64,000 nt of DNA from Ahrensia sp. (GCA_028817895.1 JAPPOQ010000032.1:1-64000), one strand, 5' to 3'; shown: positions 36,997 to 47,533, counted from the first letter of the stretch. Numbers and translations are program-made. The notes: a model not told the origin generated them from the sequence alone.

Positions 36997-37772
36997 TGCG
37001 TATTTTGCTCACCAATGATGATGGCATTCACGCTCGTGGTCTGGAGGTGCTGCAAGAGATTGCGCGCACTCTTTCTGATGATGTGTGGACGGTTGCGCCG
37101 GAAACAGATCAGTCGGGTCTCGCCCATTCGCTGACGCTGAGCCACCCTTTGCGGGCCCGGAAGGCGGGTGAGAAGAGTTTCGCCGTCACCGGCACACCTA
37201 CGGATTGCGTGATCATGGGCGTGCGTGAACTCGTTGACGGACCTGTCGACCTGGTTCTGTCGGGTGTCAATGCCGGCCAGAATATCGGGGACTACATCAC
37301 CTATTCGGGAACGGTTGCCGGGGCGATGGAGGGGTGTCTGCTCGGCATTCCGTCCATCGCGCTGTCACAACAGTTCTCCTACACGGACACACGGATAATC
37401 CCGTGGGAAACCGCACGCAGCCTCGCACCATCGCTTCTGCAACAATTGGTCAAAGCCAAACCTCCCCGCGATACTTTGCTCAATGTGAATTTTCCCAACT
37501 GTCCACCAGACGAAGTTGCCGGGGTGAGCGTGGTCGCGCAGGGCAAGTTCGAGCATGGTCTGGGCGTGGGAAGGCGGGCTGACGGCCGAGGCCTCCCCTA
37601 TTACTGGCTTGAATTTATTGGTGAACCTCCAAAGCACCAGCCGGGAACCGATATTGAGGCGCTCAACGACAATCGCATAGCGGTGACGCCTGTTCGCATG
37701 GATATGACCGATCACACCTATCTGGGCGCGCTGGACAAACAGCTTGGCCAGGGTCGAGACGGCGATGGCTGA
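36996..37772 (+). CDS. surE: 5'/3'-nucleotidase SurE
   Basis: Metal-dependent nucleoside-monophosphate phosphatase. 258 residues from ATG 36996 ([10 protein letters not shown]). The metal site residues N7, D8 and D9 are at the start, and [10 protein letters not shown] and [11 protein letters not shown] complete the active site. Translationally coupled to serS and, through an overlap, to pcm. The serS-surE-pcm trio is conserved in the order. Confidence 0.95.
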   Translation: MRILLTNDDGIHARGLEVLQEIARTLSDDVWTVAPETDQSGLAHSLTLSHPLRARKAGEKSFAVTGTPTDCVIMGVRELVDGPVDLVLSGVNAGQNIGDYITYSGTVAGAMEGCLLGIPSIALSQQFSYTDTRIIPWETARSLAPSLLQQLVKAKPPRDTLLNVNFPNCPPDEVAGVSVVAQGKFEHGLGVGRRADGRGLPYYWLEFIGEPPKHQPGTDIEALNDNRIAVTPVRMDMTDHTYLGALDKQLGQGRDGDG

Positions 37773-38421
37773 CCGAGCCGCACGAGCGTCGGAGGAGCTG
37801 GCGGCTCTGCTGCTCAGTGTGCGCAAATTTGCACTTGACCGTCCGGATCTGGTGGAAGCGTTGGAGAAGCTTCCGCGGGAAAAATTTCTGCCGACGGATC
37901 AGATCTCGGTCGGGTGGCGACCAATTTCCGTCCCCATCGCTTGTGGCCAACGCATGCACGACCCCGAACTCACGCTGCGCCTGATCCATTCGCTCGATCC
38001 ACACACTTCGCTAGCGACGCTGGAAGTTGGAACGGGAAGCGGCTTTCAAACAGCAATACTCGCTCGCATGTCGAAAAAGGTGCATTCGATCGACCGCTAT
38101 CGCACCCTGCTCGAACGGGCGCGGTCCAAGCTTCAGGATATCGGTGTCACGAATGTAACGCTGGCACAGGCCGATGCACGCCGCGACGGGGGAGATAGCG
38201 GGACTTATGATCGCATCATCGTCGACTCGTGTTTTGAGGAAATGCCGCGTCACTTGCTCGACCGCCTCGCACCGGGTGGCATTGTTGTCACGGCCATTGG
38301 CGGAGCTGACGCGGAGCAGGTTGCCGTGAAGCTGACCAAGATCGGCAATCGCTTTGATCGGCAGGACCTGTTCCCTGTCCGGTTTTCGCCGTTGGAGCAC
38401 GGTGTCGCAGCTGCACTTTGA
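37765..38421 (+). CDS. pcm: Protein-L-isoaspartate O-methyltransferase
   Basis: Repairs isoaspartyl damage in proteins using S-adenosylmethionine. 218 residues from ATG 37765, which overlaps the surE stop by 8 bases. SAM motif I is [23 protein letters not shown] is the substrate loop and [14 protein letters not shown] follows motif II. The N-terminal 50 residues form the helical cap usual in rhizobial members. Confidence 0.93.
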   Translation: MADRAARASEELAALLLSVRKFALDRPDLVEALEKLPREKFLPTDQISVGWRPISVPIACGQRMHDPELTLRLIHSLDPHTSLATLEVGTGSGFQTAILARMSKKVHSIDRYRTLLERARSKLQDIGVTNVTLAQADARRDGGDSGTYDRIIVDSCFEEMPRHLLDRLAPGGIVVTAIGGADAEQVAVKLTKIGNRFDRQDLFPVRFSPLEHGVAAAL

Positions 38422-38519
38422 AGCGAATTTGGCTGGCCCGGGCCGCCCTGACTTAACCGGCAATTAAGGTTGATATGGCGTAATTGCATGCTTCAACGTC
38501 CAGCAGTCCGGGAATTGTC

Positions 38520-39950
38520 ATGCGTCCGCCCGCCCACGCCAGCCGTCTTGCAAATTTCAATCGCGCTGGAGCCATCCTGGCCATCGCGGTTCTTACAGCT
38601 TGCAGCTCGGATGCGATGCGGTTTGAGGATCAACTCACCACAGCGACAACGCTGACTCCCAATCAGCAGGCGATCATAAAGAGCCAACAGCGCAGTGCAC
38701 AGCCCTATCCGGCCGATGTCGTGCGCCAGCAGGTCTCGCAGCCAATCGCCACCCAGCCTGCTCTTGCTCGCCAGCCATTGCCCGCTGCCAATGCCCCGAT
38801 TCGTCAGCCGCAGCAGCTCAATACAGTTGCCGCTCAGCCACAGGCCACGCCTCCGCCCGCGCGCAGCGTGACGTATGCGCCCGCCGCTAATGGCGGTATC
38901 GTGCTTAGCCCAGCTCCTGCTCAGCAGCCCACATTGCGTATGGCGGGTGTTGACCCGGCCAGTACTGGATCAGTTGCTCAAGCTGCACCGCAAGCATCGG
39001 TTCCTCAGCCGCAACAGCAGCAGCTGACCACGATTGTGCAACAGGCTCAGGAAAGCCTTTCCCAAAATTCGGAACCGCAAAAGCGTGGCTGGACCAAAAC
39101 CGGCGGCACCTGGGTAACGATCGGGCAAGGCGAGACCTTGTACAATTTGTCGCGCCGCTACGGAGTGCCGGTCAAGGCGATTGCTGAGGCCAACAACATT
39201 GCCGATCCAAAGTCCGTTGCGATGGGCAAGAGGGTCATCATCCCAACCTACAATTTCGCATCCGGCGTGCCGGTTTCAGCTCCCGACAGCGACCCAAAAA
39301 CCAAGGCCAGCCGGGCCTCTCGCGGTTATCAGGGGCAGTTGCGTGACGGTGGTCGCATTGCACGCCCGACAACGCGGACCGCACGTGCCGTTCCCACAGT
39401 GCCGCAGCCAGTTCAAAAGCCAGGCCGGAATGTCGATCCCACGACAACCGCAAGCGTTCCCACCAAGCCGACCCACGCGCGACGTACGGTTCGTGAGGCG
39501 GTGGACAATTCGCCGCGTACTTTGACCGCGAAGGCTCAGGAAGCTGTAGAAACGCCCAAAAAGACGTCTGTTGGCTCCTTCCGCTGGCCAGCCGACGGGC
39601 GTGTGATCTCCAAATTCGGCGAACGCAAGCCAGACGGCACCAATGACGGTATCGATATTTCGGTTCCGGTCGGCACGCCCATCCGGGCGAGCGAGAACGG
39701 CACGGTGATTTATTCGGGATCGGAGCTGGAGCAGTTCGGCGACTTGATCCTCGTCAGCCATGCCAATGGATGGGTGACCGCCTATGCCAATGCGAGCTCA
39801 CGTCTGGTCAAGCGCGGCGACAAGGTCCAGCGCGGCCAAGTGATTGCAAAATCTGGTAAAACCGGGAATGCCACGGTTCCGCAGGTGCATTTCGAACTGC
39901 GCAAGGATTCCCGCCCAGTCGATCCGCTCAAGCATCTGTCGCGCAGCTAA
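38520..39950 (+). CDS. LysM/degenerate LytM lipoprotein, NlpD/DipM-like
   Basis: 476 residues from ATG 38520, with GGGA upstream. Lipoprotein signal with lipobox LTAC (ILAIAVLTACSS). A long Gln/Pro/Ala-rich linker leads to a LysM domain (GTWVTIGQGETLYNLSRRYG, ending VIIPTYN), another linker, and a C-terminal M23/LytM domain. The zinc and catalytic residues are degraded: the HxxxD motif reads NDGID (N375, D379), YxH reads YAN, and HxH reads QVH. It is therefore probably an amidase activator, like NlpD/EnvC, not a protease or peptidase. pcm lies directly upstream, as in relatives. Confidence 0.88.
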   Translation: MRPPAHASRLANFNRAGAILAIAVLTACSSDAMRFEDQLTTATTLTPNQQAIIKSQQRSAQPYPADVVRQQVSQPIATQPALARQPLPAANAPIRQPQQLNTVAAQPQATPPPARSVTYAPAANGGIVLSPAPAQQPTLRMAGVDPASTGSVAQAAPQASVPQPQQQQLTTIVQQAQESLSQNSEPQKRGWTKTGGTWVTIGQGETLYNLSRRYGVPVKAIAEANNIADPKSVAMGKRVIIPTYNFASGVPVSAPDSDPKTKASRASRGYQGQLRDGGRIARPTTRTARAVPTVPQPVQKPGRNVDPTTTASVPTKPTHARRTVREAVDNSPRTLTAKAQEAVETPKKTSVGSFRWPADGRVISKFGERKPDGTNDGIDISVPVGTPIRASENGTVIYSGSELEQFGDLILVSHANGWVTAYANASSRLVKRGDKVQRGQVIAKSGKTGNATVPQVHFELRKDSRPVDPLKHLSRS

Positions 39951-40819
39951 ACGGATACACCCTTTCGCCCCGCAAGGTCGGTGACATATTGCCAGGCGAC
40001 ACGCCCGGACCGACTGCCACGTGTGACGGACCATTCCAGCGCTTCGGCGCGGATGTCATCCATCGCAATATCGAGATTGAGGTGCTGCACATAGCCTTCG
40101 ATCATGGAGAGATAGTCGTCCTGCGTACAATTGTGGAAGCCGAGCCACAGTCCAAAGCGGTCTGACAGGGACACTTTTTCCTCGACCGCCTCCGATGGCG
40201 AAATCGAGGTTGAGCGTTCGTTCTCGATCATGTCGCGCGGCATGAGATGGCGTCGATTGGATGTCGCATAGAAAATGACATTGGCCGGTCGGCCTTCCAC
40301 GCCGCCGTCAAGAGCGGCCTTGAGTGCCTTGTAGCTCGTATCGTCGTGGTCGAACGACAAATCATCGCAAAACAGAATGAAGCGATGATCGTCTTCGCGC
40401 AACAAGGCGAGCAGCTGGGGAAGGCTGTCGATGTCTTCGCGATGAATTTCAATGAGTTTGAGAGGCTTCCCGCCCTCAGCAAGCTTTGCATGGACCGCCT
40501 TGACAAGGGAGCTTTTGCCCATGCCCCGCGCGCCCCAGAGCAGCGCGTTGTTTGCCGCAAAACCATTGGCGAAGCGCTGTGTGTTGTCGAACAGAATGTC
40601 GCGAACGTGATCAATACCCTTGAGCAGTTCGAGATCAACGCGATTGACGTGCCGCACAGATGCAAGCGCGTTGTGAGCGGGGTTCCAGACAAAGGCTTCG
40701 GCCCGGCCCGCATCAAGCGCCTTTGGCGCTGGTGGCGCCGAGCGTTCCACTAGTTCGATCAGGCGATCAAATCGCTCCACCAGCCTCTCGACTCCGTCCT
40801 TCAACTCTTGCTGCGACAT
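39947..40819 (-). CDS. P-loop ATPase of the DUF815 family
   Basis: 290 residues. AAA-like ATPase with Walker A WGARGMGKSSL, Walker B LFCDDLSFD (the acidic pair after FILF) and an arginine-rich sensor region NRRHLMPRDM. DUF815 proteins are widespread in proteobacteria; function is not established. The 3' end overlaps the lipoprotein gene by 4 bases (convergent). It is divergent from yajC; the 180-bp gap must carry both promoters. Confidence 0.9.
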   Translation of the reverse strand: MSQQELKDGVERLVERFDRLIELVERSAPPAPKALDAGRAEAFVWNPAHNALASVRHVNRVDLELLKGIDHVRDILFDNTQRFANGFAANNALLWGARGMGKSSLVKAVHAKLAEGGKPLKLIEIHREDIDSLPQLLALLREDDHRFILFCDDLSFDHDDTSYKALKAALDGGVEGRPANVIFYATSNRRHLMPRDMIENERSTSISPSEAVEEKVSLSDRFGLWLGFHNCTQDDYLSMIEGYVQHLNLDIAMDDIRAEALEWSVTRGSRSGRVAWQYVTDLAGRKGVSV

Positions 40820-40999
40820 TGCTGGAACGAAACCTCACTCACCAGGCACCTGCCAGCCAGCTAACACGGTGCGTGCGCTTGTGAAAGCGAAGTCGAAACC
40901 GGGCTGATCGCGTTGCATTGGGCCGTGCGATCTCTATATTCCCCCAAACTTTGAATCGGCGCCCTGCGTCGGCCTTCACGCGAACTATCGGAGCGCTTC

Positions 41000-41410
41000 A
41001 TGTTCATCACTCCGGCCTATGCGCAAAGCGCGGGCGGCGCCGGCGGCGGCATTCTCGAACTGCTTTTTCCGCTCATTCTTGTGGGCGTTATCATGTGGTT
41101 TCTGGTCATTCGTCCGCAACGCCAGCAGGCCAAGGCACGCGAGGAGATGCTTGGTGCGGTCAAACGCAACGACACCATTGTCACCGGCGGCGGTGTGGTC
41201 GGCAAAGTGACGAAGGTTGTTGATGACAGCGAAGTCGAAGTGCAAATCGCGCCCGATGTCAAAGTGCGCGTGCTGCGGTCGATGATCGCCGATGTGCGTG
41301 TGAAGGGCGATGTTGCCAAGGCAGAACCGGCGGCAAAGGGCGGTGGCGAAGCCAAACCCACTCGCGGACGCAAGAAGAAGGCCAAGGCCACCGACGAAAC
41401 GACCGAATAG
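41000..41410 (+). CDS. yajC: Preprotein translocase subunit YajC
   Basis: 136 residues. One membrane helix (about 18-36, LLFPLILVGVIMWFLVI) followed by the conserved RPQRQQAKAREEML and the small beta-domain DTIVTGGGVVGKV. A Lys/Thr/Ala-rich tail ends the protein (GRKKKAKATDETTE). YajC associates with SecDF-YidC. secDF follows after 52 bp. Confidence 0.94.
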   Translation: MFITPAYAQSAGGAGGGILELLFPLILVGVIMWFLVIRPQRQQAKAREEMLGAVKRNDTIVTGGGVVGKVTKVVDDSEVEVQIAPDVKVRVLRSMIADVRVKGDVAKAEPAAKGGGEAKPTRGRKKKAKATDETTE

Positions 41411-41462
41411 GCTTGGTGGCTGAAGTGGCCACACGGCAAAATCGGCGTAGGAAAGACAACTG

Positions 41463-44042
41463 ATGCTGCATTTCTCCCGTTGGAAAATGATCGCAATCCT
41501 GCTGGCGGTTACGCTTGGCGTGTTGCTGGCCGTACCCAATGTCCTTTCGGAAAATGCCCGTCAGACGCTGGCCTCAATGGGTTTGCCATCCAGTGCGGTA
41601 TCGCTTGGCCTGGACCTTCAGGGCGGTGTGCATCTTCAGGTGAAGATCGATCGGGAAGATATTGTCGAGGAGCGATTGGAAACGCTGGTCGGCGACATTC
41701 GCTCTTTGATGCGAGATCGCGAGCAGGGTCAGATCGGATATGCCGGTATCAGCGGTCAGGAAGATACGGTAACTCTGCGCCTTTTGGGCGAGGGGGACAA
41801 TGAGCGGGCGCGTGAACGCTTGTCGAGCCTGCTGGAGCCTGTCACGTCGACCGGGACCCTTCTGGGTGGTCTTGGTGTCGTCGAGGTTTCCGAAACCCAG
41901 GTTTCGCCCACGGTTTTGCGCTACCAGCTGACACCTGATGGCGTCGATGAGCGCCTGCGCTCCGCCGTGTCACAATCGATCGAGGTCATCCGCCGTCGCG
42001 TGGACGAATTGGGCACGACCGAGCCGGTGATCCAACGCCAGGGCGTTGACCGCATCATCGTTCAGGTGCCGGGTTACAACGATCCAGAGCGACTGAAGGA
42101 ATTGATCGGCAAGACCGCGAAGCTCAACTTCCATATGGTGGACGAGGCGATGAGTGCGCAGGACGCGCTCGCCAACCGTCCGCCCGTCGGTTCCGAAGTC
42201 ATTCCGACCAATGAGCCGGAATCGGGCGAACCCAATATCCTGATCGAAAAGCGGGTGCGCATTCCTGGCGGTGATCTCAACGATGCGCAGCAGGGCTTTG
42301 ACAGCCGGACAAACGAACCGATCGTCACCTTCCGCTTCAATAACAAGGCCTCGCAGATTTTCTGTCGGCTTTCCTCCGCCAATATTGGCAGCCGCTTTGC
42401 GATCGTTCTGGATGATGTCTCGATTTCCGCGCCTGTCATCCGCGATGCGATTTGCGGTGGGTCTGGCCAGATTTCAGGCAATTTCACCGCACAATCCGCA
42501 GCTGATCTCGCCGTTTTGATGCGGGCAGGGGCCTTGCCGGCTGATATTTCCTTCACCGAAGAGCGCACTGTTGGCCCTGGACTTGGTGCGGATTCGATTG
42601 AAGCGGGTCAAAATGCGTCCATCGTTGCCGCGATCCTGGTCGTCATCTTCATGCTGCTGGCCTATGGCAAGCTTGGCATCATCGCCAATATCGCTCTTGC
42701 GGCCAATATCGTCATCATTATCGGGCTTCTGTCGCTGATTGGCGCGACACTCACTCTTCCGGGTATTGCAGGTATCGTGCTGACGATGGGCATGGCGGTG
42801 GATGCCAATGTGCTCATCTATGAGCGCATCCGGGAAGAACGACGAAACGGGCGATCGCTGGTTCAGGCGATCGACAGCGGCTTCCGTCAGGCCATGGCGA
42901 CCATTCTTGACGCCAACATCACCACGCTGATTGCGGCCTTCATCCTTTTCTATCTCGGCTCCGGTCCAATTCGTGGCTTTGCCGTCACGTTGGCTATCGG
43001 GATTTTGACCTCGGTCTTCACAGCTTTCACGGTGACCCGGCTTATGGTCGCGCTGTGGCTGCGCTGGCAGAAACCAAAGGAACTGCCCGGCTCGATCATC
43101 CGGCTTGTGCCGGCTGTCACCAATTGGCGGTTCATGATTTTCCGCCGTCTGTCGTTTCCGCTATCGGCTGCGCTGCTCATGGGGTCTTTGGCCACCTTCG
43201 TGGTCGCCAATCTCAATTACGGCATTGATTTCCGTGGCGGCACCATCGTTGAGTATCAAACCAAGCAGGGCAATGCGGATCTGGCCGACATTCGGGGCCG
43301 GTTGTCCGAACTGAACCTCGGCGATGTGCAGGTTCAGGAATTCGGCGCGCCCAACGAAATTCTCATTCGAATTGAAAGCCAGGGTGCTGGTGACAATGCC
43401 GAACAAAGTGCGCTTGCCAAGGTGCGCGCCGCTATGGACGATGACCACACGTTCCGTCGTCAGGAGGTTGTGGGTCCAACCGTTTCCGGCGAATTGGCGC
43501 GTGCGGGCACCATTGCCGTTCTCGTCTCGCTTTTGGCCATCATGGTCTATATCTGGTTCCGCTTTGAGTGGCAGTTTGCCATCGGCGCGGTGCTGGCTAC
43601 CATGCATGATGTCATCTTGACCATCGGCATGTTTGCGGTGTTGCAAATCGAGTTCTCATTATCGTCCATTGCAGCCATTTTGACGATTGTCGGCTATTCG
43701 CTGAACGATACGGTGGTGGTCTATGATCGAATCCGTGAAAATTTGCGAAAATTCAAGAAGTTGCCGATCCGTGATCTGCTCGACAAGTCGATCAACGACA
43801 CACTGTCGCGAACAGTCATGACCTCGGTTACCACCTTGCTGGCGCTGTTCGCGCTGTACTTCCTGGGCGGAGAGGTTCTGTCGGGCTTCGTGTTTGCAAT
43901 GATCTTCGGTGTTATCGTTGGCACCTACTCGTCAGTCTTCATAGCGGCGCCGGTGCTCATCCTGTTCCGCCTACGTCAGGGTGCGATGGATCGCAATGAT
44001 CCGTCGCCCTACACCGGTCAGGAAGCGCAGGAAGTCGGCTGA
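41463..44042 (+). CDS. secDF: Fused protein-export subunit SecDF
   Basis: 859 residues: SecD and SecF in one chain, the form found across Hyphomicrobiales. SecD half: first helix, then periplasmic P1 domain with GLDLQGGVHLQV (D1 motif) and VDELGTTEPVIQRQG, five helices with GMAVDANVLIYERIREE. SecF half starts near 560: GIDFRGGTIVEYQTK, then helices with YSLNDTVVVYDRIRENL. The two DxxN/DRIR proton-relay blocks are intact. SecDF uses the proton gradient to pull proteins out of SecYEG. Confidence 0.97.
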   Translation: MLHFSRWKMIAILLAVTLGVLLAVPNVLSENARQTLASMGLPSSAVSLGLDLQGGVHLQVKIDREDIVEERLETLVGDIRSLMRDREQGQIGYAGISGQEDTVTLRLLGEGDNERARERLSSLLEPVTSTGTLLGGLGVVEVSETQVSPTVLRYQLTPDGVDERLRSAVSQSIEVIRRRVDELGTTEPVIQRQGVDRIIVQVPGYNDPERLKELIGKTAKLNFHMVDEAMSAQDALANRPPVGSEVIPTNEPESGEPNILIEKRVRIPGGDLNDAQQGFDSRTNEPIVTFRFNNKASQIFCRLSSANIGSRFAIVLDDVSISAPVIRDAICGGSGQISGNFTAQSAADLAVLMRAGALPADISFTEERTVGPGLGADSIEAGQNASIVAAILVVIFMLLAYGKLGIIANIALAANIVIIIGLLSLIGATLTLPGIAGIVLTMGMAVDANVLIYERIREERRNGRSLVQAIDSGFRQAMATILDANITTLIAAFILFYLGSGPIRGFAVTLAIGILTSVFTAFTVTRLMVALWLRWQKPKELPGSIIRLVPAVTNWRFMIFRRLSFPLSAALLMGSLATFVVANLNYGIDFRGGTIVEYQTKQGNADLADIRGRLSELNLGDVQVQEFGAPNEILIRIESQGAGDNAEQSALAKVRAAMDDDHTFRRQEVVGPTVSGELARAGTIAVLVSLLAIMVYIWFRFEWQFAIGAVLATMHDVILTIGMFAVLQIEFSLSSIAAILTIVGYSLNDTVVVYDRIRENLRKFKKLPIRDLLDKSINDTLSRTVMTSVTTLLALFALYFLGGEVLSGFVFAMIFGVIVGTYSSVFIAAPVLILFRLRQGAMDRNDPSPYTGQEAQEVG

Positions 44043-44043
44043 G

Positions 44044-44460
44044 TTGAGCGAAACGGAAGATCGCGCAACGCGGGCCGAGCATGGCATCCAGCTGAAGCCT
44101 GCGCATTTTCCAGGCCGCGCACCGATCGATTCCTATGGTGATGGCGGGTTTCGCTTTGCGGAGATGTCTCATCGCGGAAGCATCTTATGTTTGCCGTCCG
44201 GCATTTACGCCTGGGCACCGCAGACGCCCGCCGACCTTGAACCGTCCAGCTTTGAAACGGTTCTGGACGAGGATGGGATCGAGCTGCTTCTCATCGGAAC
44301 AGGTGTTGATCTGGTGCCTCTTCAACCTGCGTCTCGTGAAAGGCTCGAGGCCCGCGGTATGCGTGTTGAAATGATGGGGACTGGGGCCGCGGCCCGCACC
44401 TTCAATGTGCTGCTGGCGGAGGGCAGGGCGGTTGCCGCTGCACTTCTTGCCATTAAGTGA
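44044..44460 (+). CDS. Mth938-like domain protein
   Basis: 138 residues from TTG 44044, the first usable start after the secDF stop; the open frame before it lies inside secDF. Domain of the Mth938/NDUFAF3 family: IDSYGDGGFRFAE, GSILCLPSGIYAW, LLLIGTGVDLVPL and ARTFNVLLAEGR. The mitochondrial relative NDUFAF3 helps assemble complex I. The next gene is NDUFAF6-like, so the two may act together in respiratory-complex assembly. The stop overlaps that gene's GTG. Confidence 0.88.
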   Translation: MSETEDRATRAEHGIQLKPAHFPGRAPIDSYGDGGFRFAEMSHRGSILCLPSGIYAWAPQTPADLEPSSFETVLDEDGIELLLIGTGVDLVPLQPASRERLEARGMRVEMMGTGAAARTFNVLLAEGRAVAAALLAIK

Positions 44461-45311
44461 GTGTGATGGAGCGGTTCAGCACAGTTTCGAGGGACGATCT
44501 CACCTTTTGTCTCCAACAGCTGCGCATTCAGGCGCGTGACGGCTATCTTGCAAGCCTGCTCGTGCCCGACCCGCACCGCGATGCCGTGACCGTGCTTCAA
44601 GCGCTTCACGCGGAGATTGTCGGGATCGCACTTGCCGCACCCGAACCGCTTGCGGGTGAGATCCGTTTGCAATGGTGGATCGAGGTGTTGGAACGAAAAC
44701 GTGACGACGAGGCCGCCCAGAACCCGCTGGCTCGTGCTCTTTTGAGCGTTCTGACAAAGGCTGAACTGCCGGCCAAGCCGCTGATTTCGAAATGCGAAGC
44801 GCATATTTTCGACCTCTACAGCGATCCGATGCGCGAAACGTCCGTTCTCGAAGCCTATTTCGGCGAGACCCGCTCCGTGCTGTTCCAACTGTCCTGCATG
44901 GCGGTGGACGAGGCGTCGGCAACAAAGGCGAGCGATGCAAGCGGTCATGCGGGCGTCGCGACGGGATGCGTTGCTTTGCTGGAGCATCTGGCTCGACATC
45001 GCGTGCAACAACGGCTCTTCATACCGTCCGATATTCTCCAACATCGCGGCTTGTCGCGAGATGCTTTTTTTGAAGACGTTGGAGAGGCGCAGGCCTCTGC
45101 GGTTCAGGATATTGCCAATATGGCTTTGGAGCATCATGGCCGCGCGGCCTCAGCGCTTGATGCACTTCCTTCGGTGCTGAAACCGATTTTCGCGCCGCTC
45201 GCCCTGGTTCCGCTTTATGCAAAGCGTGCGGCCAAACATCCGCAAGACACTCTCGCCGGCCTACCAGACATGCCGCAGTGGCGAGTCCAATGGGCCCTGT
45301 TCCGCTGGTAA
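44457..45311 (+). CDS. Squalene/phytoene-synthase-like protein, NDUFAF6-like
   Basis: 284 residues from GTG 44457; ATG 44466 is an alternative. All-helical trans-prenyltransferase fold. One acidic motif is recognisable (FDLYSDPM), the second is degenerate (HVQQRLFIP-type region), so real prenyl condensation is doubtful. In alphaproteobacteria this protein regularly follows the Mth938 gene and resembles NDUFAF6, a complex I assembly factor. It overlaps the Mth938 gene by 4 bases. Convergent with trmFO with a 9-bp gap. Confidence 0.82.
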   Translation: MSVMERFSTVSRDDLTFCLQQLRIQARDGYLASLLVPDPHRDAVTVLQALHAEIVGIALAAPEPLAGEIRLQWWIEVLERKRDDEAAQNPLARALLSVLTKAELPAKPLISKCEAHIFDLYSDPMRETSVLEAYFGETRSVLFQLSCMAVDEASATKASDASGHAGVATGCVALLEHLARHRVQQRLFIPSDILQHRGLSRDAFFEDVGEAQASAVQDIANMALEHHGRAASALDALPSVLKPIFAPLALVPLYAKRAAKHPQDTLAGLPDMPQWRVQWALFRW

Positions 45312-45320
45312 GACTTTGCC

Positions 45321-46733
45321 TTATCGAGCGGCGACCAGCGCGGTCTCCGCTCCTATCCAACGCTCGACATCCGCCAAGGCTCGCGACGTGACGGCGTGTT
45401 TCTTGGCGGCCGCCTTTTCCTTTCCCCGCCATCTACCCTCATGACCGTCGGGCTTGGCGATCTCAACTGGCGGAAACAGCCCGAAATTGACATTCATCGG
45501 CTGGAAGGATTTGCGCCCGCGATCTTCCTCATAGGCGATGTGGCCTTTGGTGATGTGGTTGAGCAGCGCGCCAAACGCCGTTGTCTCGGGCGGCAACACC
45601 GGCGCATGGCCCGCCAGTTCCTCACTGACAAAACGCCCCGTCAGCAAACCAATCGCTGCAGATTCCACATAACCCTCACAACCGGTGATCTGCCCGGCAA
45701 AGCGAATGTGCGGATGCGATTTCAAGCGCAACGTTTCGTCCAGCAGGTCCGGCGAGTTGAGATACGTGTTACGGTGCAGACCTCCCAATCGGGCAAATTC
45801 TGCCTTCTCCAGCCCAGGAATCATGCGAAAAATATCGGCTTGAGCGCCATGTTTCAGCTTCGTCTGGAAGCCGACCATGTTGTAGAGCGTGCCGAGCGCG
45901 TTGTCTTGTCTGAGCTGAACGACCGCATAAGGTTTGACATCCGGCTGGTGCGCGTTGGTGAGACCCATCGGCTTGAGCGGACCATGGCGCAAGGTCTCGC
46001 AGCCGCGCTCGGCCATCACCTCGATCGGCAGGCAACCATCGAAGTACGGAACATCCTCCCACTCCTTAAAGGCGGTCTTTTCGCCCGCAAGCAGGGCATC
46101 AATGAAGGCCTCATACCCGTCACGATCCAGCGGGCAGTTGATATAGTCCTTGCCGTTACCGCCGGGGCCGATCTTGTCGTAGCGCGACTGGAACCAGGCT
46201 TTGTCGAAGTCGATCGTGTCGAAATGAATGATGGGCGCAATCGCATCGAAGAAGGAAAGCGCCTCTTCGCCAGTGGCATTGGCAATCGCGTCAGCAAGGG
46301 CGCTGCCTGTGAGCGGGCCGGTCGCGATGATGCACGGTCCCCAATCCTGCGGAGGCAGCTCTGAAACCTCGCTGCGTGAGAGCGTGATATTGACGTCGGC
46401 CTCGATAGCTTGGGTCACCGCGTTCGAAAAACCATCACGGTCCACCGCAAGCGCTGATCCGGCCGGGACTTTGTGTGCGTCGGCGCAGCGCATGATCAGC
46501 GATCCGGCGCGCCGCATTTCCTCATGCAGCAATCCAACCGCATTGGCCGTGTGGTCGTCGGAGCGGAACGAATTGGAGCAGACCAATTCGGCCAGACCGT
46601 CCGTTTGATGGGCTGCCGTGCCGGTCTCGGGGCGCATTTCGTGCAGCACAACGCTGTTGCCGCGCTGGGCGATCTGCCAGGCTGCCTCGCTGCCCGCCAA
46701 GCCACCACCGATAACGTGAACTGGTTTGCTCAT
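45321..46733 (-). CDS. trmFO: Folate-dependent tRNA U54 methyltransferase TrmFO
   Basis: Makes ribothymidine 54 in the T-loop of tRNAs with methylene-tetrahydrofolate and FAD. 470 residues. FAD-binding signature [16 protein letters not shown] at the N terminus; [11 protein letters not shown] and the catalytic-cysteine segment of the family are present, and DLDQTERGK-like C-terminal helix. Start ATG 46733. It is convergent with the prenyl-synthase-like gene. Enzymes with FAD replace SAM-dependent TrmA in this lineage. Confidence 0.95.
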   Translation of the reverse strand: MSKPVHVIGGGLAGSEAAWQIAQRGNSVVLHEMRPETGTAAHQTDGLAELVCSNSFRSDDHTANAVGLLHEEMRRAGSLIMRCADAHKVPAGSALAVDRDGFSNAVTQAIEADVNITLSRSEVSELPPQDWGPCIIATGPLTGSALADAIANATGEEALSFFDAIAPIIHFDTIDFDKAWFQSRYDKIGPGGNGKDYINCPLDRDGYEAFIDALLAGEKTAFKEWEDVPYFDGCLPIEVMAERGCETLRHGPLKPMGLTNAHQPDVKPYAVVQLRQDNALGTLYNMVGFQTKLKHGAQADIFRMIPGLEKAEFARLGGLHRNTYLNSPDLLDETLRLKSHPHIRFAGQITGCEGYVESAAIGLLTGRFVSEELAGHAPVLPPETTAFGALLNHITKGHIAYEEDRGRKSFQPMNVNFGLFPPVEIAKPDGHEGRWRGKEKAAAKKHAVTSRALADVERWIGAETALVAAR

Positions 46734-46877
46734 GAACTATGCGTCGATCCCTGTTGGTCTTCATGTCCCCGTGCCAGATATCACGAATGCACCTGGAAAG
46801 CAGCGGTCACACGCTTGTTGGTTTTCTTTTGGCAGGCAGATGTTAAACCGTATGTCTGATTGACCCGGAGACCATCC

Positions 46878-47474
46878 GTGCCCCGTTTCGCCCTTCTGAT
46901 TTTTGGATCGATTCTGCTTTCAGGCTGCAATGCAACCGTAAGCACGACGTCGACTCATGGCTTGGCAGTCGAAACACTGAAAGTCTGCTCAGGCTATGGA
47001 TGCAAAATCAGCGACACGTTTCAGCCCAGCGAAGAAGACGTTGAGCGCTTAGTCGCCATTATGAAAGACGGCGCAGCGTCGCCGGAAGCGGAAAGGACCG
47101 CCATCAAGCGTGCGATTGCCGAGTTTGAGACGACCGCACGTCGCCATCTTCGCTATCAGCCTGATGTCAAAAAGGCGTATCAGAAACATCTGGGCAAGCG
47201 CGGGCAGATGGATTGTGTCGATGAATCGCTCAACACGACCGGATATCTGGCCTTTATGGCGCATCGCGGCCTGTTGAAGCACCACCGCGTGCGCAAGCAC
47301 TATGCCGAGCGCGGGCTGATCGTGGACGGGCGTTACCCGCACAAATCTGCCGTGATCATCGATTCTGCCGAAACAGTCTGGACCGTCGACTCCTGGTATC
47401 ACGATGACGGTGTGGAGCCGGAAATCATGCGCCTTTCGGCTTGGCGCAAAGTGCGCGACAGCTTTTCGATCTGA
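46878..47474 (+). CDS. Lipoprotein of unknown function
   Basis: 198 residues from GTG 46878, preferred because GGAG is 8 bases upstream; the longer frame opens at TTG 46860. Lipoprotein signal with lipobox LLSGC (FGSILLSGCNAT). The mature protein has Cys pairs (VCSGYGCKI, QMDCVDES) and a conserved-looking centre YLAFMAHRGLL. Ends with a strand-rich TVWTVDSWY segment, reminiscent of the secreted rhizobial YcgN-type proteins, but no family is claimed. Confidence 0.75.
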   Translation: MPRFALLIFGSILLSGCNATVSTTSTHGLAVETLKVCSGYGCKISDTFQPSEEDVERLVAIMKDGAASPEAERTAIKRAIAEFETTARRHLRYQPDVKKAYQKHLGKRGQMDCVDESLNTTGYLAFMAHRGLLKHHRVRKHYAERGLIVDGRYPHKSAVIIDSAETVWTVDSWYHDDGVEPEIMRLSAWRKVRDSFSI

Positions 47475-47497
47475 GCACTTTCGATGTGAGCAAAGAA

Positions 47498-47533
47498 AAA
47501 CGCCTGTCGGGGGAGGAGTTCCGACAGGCGTTT
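47498..47533 (-). terminator. Intrinsic terminator of the DUF1127 transcript
   Basis: A perfect 13-bp stem with a 10-base loop is followed on the minus strand by TTTTTC. It forms the last of the three hairpins of the RNA described for 47498-47607. Confidence 0.85.
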
